Positions 7,444 through 12,948 of a DNA stretch of 12,948 bases are shown here, one piece after another. The DNA is from FEN-1297 sp964530445 (GTDB lineage Bacteria; Bacteroidota; Ignavibacteria; Ignavibacteriales; Ignavibacteriaceae), in NCBI GenBank assembly GCA_964530445.1, contig CAZHBJ010000094.1, positions 1-12,948 on the forward strand, written 5' to 3'. The position numbers and the translations under genes were made by a program. The notes under the pieces are model-generated. The model worked only from the letters and a program-made list of their open reading frames with translations, did not search any database and was not told the origin of the DNA. Position 1 is the first letter of the stretch. Each line of letters begins with the position of its first letter.

Positions 7444-7836
7444 TTATTTCCTTTTCAAGAGTGAATCTATACTCCAGCTACCCGAACCATAGGAAGCTAT
7501 AAATAAAAACACGAAACAATAAAACACAGCTTTTTCTCCTCCGTTCATAATCGGCCAGAATCCGCGGGAGTAGTGAACCATAAAATAAGCGACTGCCATT
7601 TCGCCTGAAGCTATAAATGCTGCAATTCTTGTTTTAAATCCAAGACCGATCATAATTCCGCCAAAGAATTCAATTATTCCCGCGACGATAAATTTGGGAT
7701 TATGCATTGCATGCGCGCCTAAAATACCGAATAATTTTTGAGCACCGTGGCTTGCAAACAAAACGGCGATTATAATTCTCATCAATGAATAAATTTCATT
7801 TGTGAACTTTCCTAGAGAACGTTCAATAAATTTCAT
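7444..7836 (-). CDS. DoxX-family membrane protein (start revised)
   Basis: A small integral membrane protein of 130 residues from the chosen start, typical for the DoxX family. Four hydrophobic segments are visible. The family's early signature L-F-A-S-H-G-A-Q-K-L-F-G, the G-I-I-E-F-F-G-G-I-M-I-G-L-G turn and the Y-F-M-V-H-Y...F-W-P motif are all present. The open frame extends upstream to an ATG at 7908, but that codon lies within a strong terminator hairpin (7893-7926), and the extra 24 residues do not look like the family. The ATG at 7836 gives the normal length and sits 25 bases downstream of a possible -10 box. No strong Shine-Dalgarno sequence supports either start. DoxX proteins have been linked to redox and sulfur chemistry at the membrane, but most, including this one, have no proven function. 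Confidence 0.85.
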   Translation of the reverse strand: MKFIERSLGKFTNEIYSLMRIIIAVLFASHGAQKLFGILGAHAMHNPKFIVAGIIEFFGGIMIGLGFKTRIAAFIASGEMAVAYFMVHYSRGFWPIMNGGEKAVFYCFVFLFIASYGSGSWSIDSLLKRK

Positions 7837-7860
7837 TTTTTCAGTATCTAAAAAGTGATT

Positions 7861-7889
7861 TAAATATTTTTGTTTATCTGCGGTGTAAA
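7861..7889 (-). promoter_or_regulatory. Candidate promoter for the DoxX-family gene
   Basis: Read on the - strand, TTTACA (7889-7884) and TATTTA (7866-7861) are separated by 17 bases, resembling -35 and -10 boxes of a housekeeping promoter. It lies directly after the terminator of the upstream gene and 25 bases before the ATG at 7836, where a promoter would be needed. In such A/T-rich sequence a chance match is quite possible, and some related phyla use a different consensus. Confidence 0.35.
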
Positions 7890-7892
7890 TAT

Positions 7893-7926
7893 AAAAAAAG
7901 CCGGTCATTTTTGTGACCGGCTTTTT
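7893..7926 (-). terminator. Rho-independent terminator (probably bidirectional)
   Basis: A perfect 8-bp stem, GCCGGTCA (7900-7907) with TGACCGGC (7914-7921), closes a 6-base loop and is flanked by seven A on the left and five T on the right. On the - strand the transcript has a GC-rich stem followed by a run of seven U. It begins about 14 bases after the stop of the DUF6263-like gene, so it should end that transcript and separate it from the DoxX gene. The symmetric A/T flanks let it also stop transcription coming from the + strand, for example from aguBA. Confidence 0.9.
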
Positions 7927-7939
7927 AAAATTTAATAAT

Positions 7940-8761
7940 TTAATTATCGATAAGTGATTTTTCCGCTATCGTGGATTGGGTCATTGGAATTTTCATTGAT
8001 TGTGCTTCCATATTCATTTTCGTATCAACAATACTTTTAGTATAAACAGGCATTCCCGTATTCGAATCTAAATATAATTCTCCGCTTGAAGTTCCCGTTC
8101 CGTTCATCGTAAAACCAGTTCCCTGTCCGCTTATCTTTAAATTCGCTTTAAAATTAATTTTAAAACAATCATGACCTAATTTTTCTCCTTTTCCTGCTAA
8201 AGTATATACAATATCTACATCACTAACTAAATCTCCACCCATCATATTCATTGTATCAACTTGTGTGGAATTCCAATTCCCTCCTATCTTTACTTCCTTG
8301 TCGGGAAGAGCTGTAAGGAAATGTTTAGCTTCCTGTTCAATTGCTATATAGCGATTTTCATCTTCAACCGTATCCATTTCGGTGAAATTAATTAATTTTC
8401 CAAGTTTCGAAAAATTCATTTCGAGCCTCTTGCCTAATAAAAATCCCAGATCCGGTGAGGTCTCTTGTCCCATTTTTGATGTTTTTACATGAATTGAATC
8501 AATTGAAAAGATAATTGATGCATCGCCGTTGCTTTTAACATTTTCAACTTTTAAACTTACTTGATTTTTAGTTGAGGTGTTAACTTTTACCTCTCTTCCC
8601 ATCATAGTCTGGGTTATTCTGGTAGAACTTTCACCCTTATATGTATAAGTTTTTCCTTTTGTGAATTTGTACTGTAGATTAACAGCTTCTTGAGCATAAA
8701 TAGATATGCAAAAGAATAAAGCAATTAGAATGCTGAACAAACCAAAATAATTCTTTTTCAT
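7940..8761 (-). CDS. Secreted DUF6263-like protein
   Basis: The protein has 273 residues. Residues 1-24 are a clear signal peptide (MKKN, then a hydrophobic core, ending IYAQ). The mature part is mostly predicted beta strand, with alternating polar and hydrophobic residues. It includes Y-K-F-T-K-G-K-T-Y-T-Y at the start of the mature protein, then repeated V-x-L/I-x-V stretches, a G-G-N-W element near 160 and S-G-E-L-Y-L-D-S-N-T-G-M-P-V near 220. This layout resembles the DUF6263 family of exported proteins of unknown function; the family name comes from memory of the pattern and is tentative. The ATG is preceded by AAAGGG. It is followed by a strong terminator, so it is probably transcribed alone. 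It diverges from the transhydrogenase operon. No catalytic motif is visible. Confidence 0.75.
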   Translation of the reverse strand: MKKNYFGLFSILIALFFCISIYAQEAVNLQYKFTKGKTYTYKGESSTRITQTMMGREVKVNTSTKNQVSLKVENVKSNGDASIIFSIDSIHVKTSKMGQETSPDLGFLLGKRLEMNFSKLGKLINFTEMDTVEDENRYIAIEQEAKHFLTALPDKEVKIGGNWNSTQVDTMNMMGGDLVSDVDIVYTLAGKGEKLGHDCFKINFKANLKISGQGTGFTMNGTGTSSGELYLDSNTGMPVYTKSIVDTKMNMEAQSMKIPMTQSTIAEKSLIDN

Positions 8762-9015
8762 AATTTACCCTTTTTTTGTTTAATGGTTTAGTAATATTCA
8801 GAGAGAATAATTTATTTTTAATATCAGCTGTTATGCTTTAGATCATATTAACTTAAATTTAAGCATGGAATAACTTCACTCTCTTAAAGGATTCCCGGAT
8901 TCTTATTAATTCCGGCCAATAAGATATAGAGATTTCTTTTTAATTACCAGAAAGATTTTATATTTTTAGCATGCGAGATTAATTCTGTATCCTTTTTCCG
9001 GGTGAACCAGCATAG

Positions 9016-9043
9016 TTTATACAAAAAATATTTTTCATATAAT
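9016..9043 (+). promoter_or_regulatory. Candidate promoter of the pnt operon
   Basis: TTTATA at 9016-9021 and a perfect TATAAT at 9038-9043 are separated by 16 bases. Transcription would begin near 9050, giving a 5' leader of about 20 bases that contains the strong ribosome binding site at 9056-9062. The -35 box matches only four of six consensus positions, so the call rests mainly on the -10 box and its position. Confidence 0.45.
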
Positions 9044-9055
9044 CCAAAAAGATTT

Positions 9056-9062
9056 GAGGAGG
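9056..9062 (+). promoter_or_regulatory. Strong Shine-Dalgarno site deciding the GTG start of pntAA
   Basis: GAGGAGG lies seven bases before GTG at 9070-9072. It fixes the start at this non-ATG codon, which also gives the conserved family N-terminus (I-I-G-V-P-K-E). Confidence 0.85.
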
Positions 9063-9069
9063 ATTATCA

Positions 9070-10218
9070 GTGATAATCGGAGTACCAAAAGAAATTCTTG
9101 AAGGCGAAAACCGTGTTGCAATTGTTCCGGATGTTGCGGTAAAATTAATTAAGGCAGGGTATGAAGTACATATTGAAAAAGATGCCGGCTTAAAAGCAGG
9201 TTTCACGGATTCTGCTTATCAACAGGCGGGAGTTAAAATATTCAGCGATTTAACGGAACTATATAATTCGGCCGATATAATTCTAAAAGTGCAGCGTCCG
9301 TTAAATCATCCTGGACTTAATAAAAATGAACTAGACTTGATGAAAAAAGGGACATTATTAATAACATTTCTTTACCCCTTATATTATACCGATCTGGTGA
9401 AAAAATCTGCCGAACTAGGTATTAATGTAATTTCAATGGATATGATTCCAAGAACAACTTTAGCCCAAAAGATGGACGCTTTAAGTTCTCAAGCAAATAT
9501 TGCAGGATATAAAAGCGTTATAATAACTGCTAATACAATAGGAAAATTATTCCCTATGCTTATGACTGCTGCAGGTACTATTGCTCCGGCTAAGGTTGTA
9601 ATAATGGGTGCCGGTGTAGCGGGACTTCAAGCGCTCGGTACGGCAAAAAGGCTTGGAGCTGTGGTTGAAGTGTCCGATATAAGACCTGCCGTAAAAGAAG
9701 AAGTTGAAAGTTTAGGCGGCAGGTTTATAGAGGTTGAATCGGATGAATCTATGCAGGATGAAGGCGGTTATGCTAAGGAGGCTTCGGAAGAATTTTTAAG
9801 GAAACAAAAGGAGTTAATTTTTAAACATATAACCGAAGCGGATATTGTAATAACAACTGCATTAGTTCCCGGTAAAAAAGCGCCGGTTTTAGTTACGGAA
9901 GAAATGGTTAAAAACATGAGGGAAGGCAGTGTAGTACTCGATATGGCTGTTGAGTTCGGCGGGAACTGCGAGGTGAGCGAAAAGGGTAAAACCGTAAAGA
10001 AATACGGTGTGACTATTATAGGAGAAACAAATCTTCCGAGTCTTGTTCCGTACCACTCAAGCGAAATGTATTCGAAAAATATTATGAGCCTTTTACTTCA
10101 TCTGGGTAAAGAAGGAAAAATTGAAATTAAACCTGATGATGAAATTATACAAGGAGCAATGATTACTAATAATGGTGAAGTTGTTCATCAGAAAATTAAA
10201 GAATTGCTGAATGCTTGA
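9070..10218 (+). CDS. pntAA: NAD(P) transhydrogenase subunit alpha, part 1 (domain I)
   Basis: The 382-residue length fits the stand-alone NAD(H)-binding domain I found in species with a split alpha subunit, such as Rhodospirillum rubrum. The N-terminus shows the alanine dehydrogenase/transhydrogenase signature G-V-P-K-E-I-L-E-G-E-N-R-V-A. The Rossmann loop is G180-A-G-V-A-G185, followed by D203 in V-S-D-I-R-P-A, which should bind the adenosine ribose of NAD. The mobile-loop region D-E-G-G-Y-A-K-E and the later V-V-L-D-M-A-V-E-F-G-G-N are also conserved. The protein is soluble and docks on the cytoplasmic face of the membrane subunits. Hydride passes from NADH to NADP+ (domain III of PntB), driven by proton entry. 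It starts with GTG. The next gene, pntAB, follows after 68 bases, so the three genes form an operon. Confidence 0.96.
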   Translation: MIIGVPKEILEGENRVAIVPDVAVKLIKAGYEVHIEKDAGLKAGFTDSAYQQAGVKIFSDLTELYNSADIILKVQRPLNHPGLNKNELDLMKKGTLLITFLYPLYYTDLVKKSAELGINVISMDMIPRTTLAQKMDALSSQANIAGYKSVIITANTIGKLFPMLMTAAGTIAPAKVVIMGAGVAGLQALGTAKRLGAVVEVSDIRPAVKEEVESLGGRFIEVESDESMQDEGGYAKEASEEFLRKQKELIFKHITEADIVITTALVPGKKAPVLVTEEMVKNMREGSVVLDMAVEFGGNCEVSEKGKTVKKYGVTIIGETNLPSLVPYHSSEMYSKNIMSLLLHLGKEGKIEIKPDDEIIQGAMITNNGEVVHQKIKELLNA

Positions 10219-10286
10219 AAAATAAATATTTATTTAAAAGAATTGTAATAAAATGGGAAAAATTTATATATAAATAAGGAAGTATT

Positions 10287-10568
10287 ATGGATATCAATTT
10301 ATTAATGCTGATTTATATTTTTGTCCTAGCTATTTTTGTCGGCTTTGAATTAATTACTAAAGTCCCGCCGACTTTGCACACACCTCTAATGTCAGGTTCC
10401 AATGCTATTTCCGGTATTACAATAGTTGGAGCGCTTCTTAGCGCAGGGATGCAGCAGTTTACTATCAGTACTATATTAGGACTTGTTGCTGTTATTTTCG
10501 CTATGATTAATGTAGTCGGAGGTTTTCTGGTTACCGATAGAATGCTAAAAATGTTCAAAAAGAAGTGA
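10287..10568 (+). CDS. pntAB: NAD(P) transhydrogenase subunit alpha, part 2 (membrane domain II)
   Basis: A 93-residue membrane protein with about three helices, matching the short PntAB of split-subunit transhydrogenases. The conserved stretch starts at G19-F-E-L-I-T-K-V-P and continues T-L-H31-T-P-L-M-S-G-S-N-A-I-S-G. H31 is in the strongly conserved L-H-T-P-L-M motif. With the membrane part of PntB it forms the proton channel. The start is supported by AAGGA at 10276-10280. Between pntAA and pntAB lies only A/T-rich sequence with a 16-base A/T palindrome (10220-10235). pntB begins eight bases downstream. Confidence 0.96.
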   Translation: MDINLLMLIYIFVLAIFVGFELITKVPPTLHTPLMSGSNAISGITIVGALLSAGMQQFTISTILGLVAVIFAMINVVGGFLVTDRMLKMFKKK

Positions 10569-10576
10569 GCTGAATT

Positions 10577-11959
10577 ATGAATATTGTAATCGATATTTCT
10601 TATTTAATTTCTTCCATATTTTTCATTTTAGGTATTAAAAAATTAAGTTCACCTAAAACAGCCAGGCGCGGAAATCTTTATGCGGCAATAGGCATGCTGA
10701 TAGCAATTGTGGTAACACTACTCGACAAACATGTTTTAACTTATGAATGGATTATAATCGGTATAGTTGTTGGCTCCGGAATAGGTACAATAATGGCATT
10801 AAAAGTTAAGATGACGGGAATGCCGCAAATGGTTGGTATGTTAAACGGATTCGGCGGCGGTGCTTCAACTTTGGTTGCTCTTTCCGAATATTATAAAATA
10901 ACCCCTAATATCCCTATCAATACAGGTGTTGCAATTGTACTTAGTTTGTTAATAGGAGGAGTTACTTTTACAGGTTCAATGATAGCTTTTGCAAAATTAC
11001 AAGGCTGGGTTACAGGAAAAGTAATTAAATATCCCGGGCAGCATATTATTAATTTACTTTTGCTTTTGTTCGTTTTGGCGGCGGGAACTTACGTGGTAAT
11101 TTACCCGTCATTAGTTAGCATTACAATTACAATAACAATAGTATCTTTGGTGTTGGGTGTGCTTCTTGTCCTTCCGATTGGCGGTGCGGATATGCCGGTT
11201 GCAATTTCACTTTTAAATTCATATTCGGGATTAGCCGGTTCAACCACCGGTTTTGTACTCGGCAACAGCGAGCTAATAATTGCAGGTGCTTTAGTCGGAG
11301 CTTCGGGTATTATTCTTACCAACATAATGTGTAAAGGAATGAACAGATCATTAATGAATGTGCTTTTGGGCGGCTGGTCTTCGGCAGGTTCCGTCAGCAC
11401 CGAATCATCAACAACAAGTGTGAAAGGCGATGTAAAATCAGTCGATTCTGAAGAAGCGGCAATGATTTTTGATTCCGCAAGCAGCGTTATAATTGTGCCC
11501 GGATACGGAATGGCTGTTGCCCAAGCTCAGCATGCTGTTAGGGATTTGATGAATGCTCTTGAGAAAAAAGGTATAAAAGTAAGATTTGCAATTCATCCCG
11601 TAGCCGGTAGAATGCCAGGACATATGAATGTTTTATTAGCCGAAGCAAATGTTCCTTATGATAAACTTTATGCACTTGAGGATATTAATGACGATTTCAG
11701 CAATACCGATATTGCACTTATAATAGGTGCTAATGATGTTGTTAATCCTGCAGCAAGGCATGACCAGAGCAGCCCGATTTACGGTATGCCTATCTTAAAT
11801 GTGGATTATGCAAAGACCGTTATTATTAATAAACGTTCGCTCAATGTAGGCTATGCAGGTATTGATAATGAATTGTTTTTCGGAACAAATTCTCTTATGT
11901 ATTTCGGCGATGCGAAAGATGCTATAACAAAGTTAACTAACGAAATTAAAAATTTGTAA
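10577..11959 (+). CDS. pntB: NAD(P) transhydrogenase subunit beta
   Basis: The 460-residue length is normal for PntB. The first ~260 residues contain about nine membrane helices, the beta part of the proton channel. The C-terminal NADP(H)-binding domain III shows G309-Y-G-M-A-V-A-Q-A-Q-H319, H340-P-V-A-G-R-M-P-G-H-M-N-V-L, G384-A-N-D-V-V-N-P-A and, later, N-K-R-S-L-N-V-G-Y-A-G, whose Lys-Arg contacts the 2'-phosphate of NADP in the family. All key elements are present, so the complex should be active. Residue N90, in M-L-N-G-F-G-G-G, stands where the E. coli protein has a histidine important for proton transfer. It begins eight bases after pntAB. No obvious terminator hairpin follows. Confidence 0.96.
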   Translation: MNIVIDISYLISSIFFILGIKKLSSPKTARRGNLYAAIGMLIAIVVTLLDKHVLTYEWIIIGIVVGSGIGTIMALKVKMTGMPQMVGMLNGFGGGASTLVALSEYYKITPNIPINTGVAIVLSLLIGGVTFTGSMIAFAKLQGWVTGKVIKYPGQHIINLLLLLFVLAAGTYVVIYPSLVSITITITIVSLVLGVLLVLPIGGADMPVAISLLNSYSGLAGSTTGFVLGNSELIIAGALVGASGIILTNIMCKGMNRSLMNVLLGGWSSAGSVSTESSTTSVKGDVKSVDSEEAAMIFDSASSVIIVPGYGMAVAQAQHAVRDLMNALEKKGIKVRFAIHPVAGRMPGHMNVLLAEANVPYDKLYALEDINDDFSNTDIALIIGANDVVNPAARHDQSSPIYGMPILNVDYAKTVIINKRSLNVGYAGIDNELFFGTNSLMYFGDAKDAITKLTNEIKNL

Positions 11960-12137
11960 ATTAATAAGTTTGTTATAGATACTTATAATTATTTTATATA
12001 TTTAATTTCTATTCCCGATTACCTCTGGCAATACCTGAACAGTAAATTTTCAATTTCATCGATAATTAAATTTTATGCTGTTTAATTGTTAAGAATACAT
12101 TATATTTAATACATATTTAACAGCCTACTTTTAATTG

Positions 12138-12860
12138 ATGAGAATTCGGGTTTTAATTTTAATCATTGGAATCGCTTCCGTAAATTCATTCTGTCAGGAG
12201 AGAAATTACCAGCTAAATATTTTTTCCGCAAAATTCGAGAAAAATAATCTGGAAGTTTTCGACAGTACTAAAAAATTAGTTTACGAAAAAACCTTTAATA
12301 ATCCTTCGGAATCACTTGCCGATCTGGATAATGACGGCATTAATGAATTCTTAGTTATTGATTCGCATAAAGAGAAAGGTTCTGATTTCTACACTCTTTA
12401 TATTTTTAATACAATAGATTCTTTTTATGTGGCAGATTCAATTCAATCGGGCTATATGGTGCCTTCTGCTGAAATTTCCAAAGAATATGGCGGTATGATA
12501 TTAGTGACCGGTAATCCTCAATTTGATATTTTCAATAAAGATTCTGATGATAAATACCTGCCAATTCAATGCTGGAATTATGAAAACGGAAAGATAAATT
12601 CTATAAACGATCAGATTTATAATATATTTATTGCCGAGAATGACACTTTAATCGATGCACTTGATTCTTACTTTGCATCGAATAAAGATGACTGCAGTTC
12701 GATTGCGAAAGTTAAAGGGATAATGGCCTCTATTTATGCAAATTATATGAACGCCGGTGAGAAAATCCTTGCAGTTCAGTTTTTAAAAAAATATTATCAT
12801 TGCAATGATATTGAAATTTTCAAAAATAAATTAAATGAATTATTACAGGTAAAGTTATGA
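12138..12860 (+). CDS. Secreted protein with an FG-GAP/EF-hand-like calcium motif
   Basis: The protein has 240 residues when started at ATG 12138; an in-frame TTG directly before it adds one residue and is unlikely to be used. Residues 1-20 are a signal peptide ending N-S-F-C-Q. The segment D62-L-D64-N-D66-G-I-N-E70-F-L-V-I-D fits the D-x-D-x-D-G-x-x-E calcium loop found in FG-GAP/VCBS and related repeats. Only one copy is clear, so a whole propeller is not supported. The last third is more helical (ASIYANYMNA near 195-210). I do not recognise the family. No strong Shine-Dalgarno sequence is seen. Its stop overlaps the start of the next gene as ATGA, so the two are probably translated together. 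It lies 178 bases after pntB, too far to assume the same operon. Confidence 0.75.
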   Translation: MRIRVLILIIGIASVNSFCQERNYQLNIFSAKFEKNNLEVFDSTKKLVYEKTFNNPSESLADLDNDGINEFLVIDSHKEKGSDFYTLYIFNTIDSFYVADSIQSGYMVPSAEISKEYGGMILVTGNPQFDIFNKDSDDKYLPIQCWNYENGKINSINDQIYNIFIAENDTLIDALDSYFASNKDDCSSIAKVKGIMASIYANYMNAGEKILAVQFLKKYYHCNDIEIFKNKLNELLQVKL

Positions 12861-12948
12861 AGATTGATTGGAATAAATATGTCGGTCAGACTTTAAATAT
12901 AACCATGCATGAAAATTACGGGTTGAAAATGGATTCTAAGACAAACAG
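12857..12948 (+). CDS. Start of an unknown gene, cut by the window end
   Basis: ATG at 12857 overlaps the previous stop by four bases (ATGA). The frame stays open to the end of the window, giving 30 codons that begin M-K-I-D-W-N-K-Y-V-G-Q-T-L-N. There is no signal peptide, so the product is probably cytoplasmic. Family and function cannot be told from this fragment. The overlap is the main reason to believe it is real. Confidence 0.55.
   Translation, partial: MKIDWNKYVGQTLNITMHENYGLKMDSKTN

Larger units (their letters stand above)
8762..9069. other. Divergent intergenic region before pntAA
   Basis: These 308 bases separate two divergent genes and contain no open frame with coding character. 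The right end holds the pntAA promoter and ribosome binding site described separately. The 12-base perfect palindrome CTTAAATTTAAG at 8852-8863 is flanked by ATGCTT (from about 8833) and AAGCAT (8861-8866); this could be an operator, but A/T richness makes that weak. The left end carries the AAAGGG ribosome binding site of the DUF6263-like gene. No RNA gene or riboswitch was recognised. Confidence 0.5.

Noticed and set aside
10220..10235. Perfect 16-base palindrome AAATAAATATTTATTT directly after pntAA
   Set aside because: It contains only A and T, so the hairpin would be weak and chance occurrence is likely in this base composition; it has no GC stem or T-run to be a terminator.
12135..12137. 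TTG as a start one codon before ATG 12138
   Set aside because: ATG follows at once and gives a normal signal peptide; TTG is much less likely.

Overview
The window comes from a low-GC bacterium, most likely from the Bacteroidota/Ignavibacteriota (FCB) side of the tree. The reasons are a FecI/FecR pair with a DUF4974-like FecR C-terminus, signal peptides ending in FSQ, FCQ or YAQ, an STN/TonB-type periplasmic protein, a MORN_2/YwqK repeat protein and a DUF6263-like secreted protein. About half of the genes have a clear Shine-Dalgarno sequence and half have none, which suits an Ignavibacteria-like genome. The exact taxon is an inference.

Region 1 (1-2788, + strand) is a cell-surface-signalling locus. 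It holds the end of an ECF sigma factor, a FecR-type membrane anti-sigma factor, a lipoprotein-like protein with an N-terminal TonB_C domain and a long helical tail, and, overlapping it by 11 nt, a secreted STN-TonB_C fusion. No TonB-dependent receptor lies between or directly downstream of these genes. This is the most unusual part of the window.

Region 2 (2913-5348) has a zinc-type cation diffusion facilitator on the - strand, diverging from a secreted protein built of MORN_2 repeats. The repeat array looks like an in-register duplication of a 207-residue block.

Region 3 (5429-7410, + strand) is a two-gene agmatine-to-putrescine operon: aguB (N-carbamoylputrescine amidase) and aguA (agmatine deiminase), joined by a 4-nt ATGA overlap.

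Region 4 (7444-8761, - strand) holds a DUF6263-like secreted protein, a strong intrinsic terminator, and a DoxX-family membrane protein whose real start is probably inside the longest ORF (about 7836).

Region 5 (9070-11959, + strand) is a three-gene proton-translocating transhydrogenase operon, pntAA-pntAB-pntB, with a good candidate promoter and a GTG start. It links NADH and NADPH pools to the proton gradient.

Region 6 (12138-12948, + strand) has a secreted protein with one FG-GAP/EF-hand-like calcium motif, overlapping by ATGA the start of a further gene that runs out of the window. No tRNA, rRNA, CRISPR array, insertion sequence or phage gene was seen.
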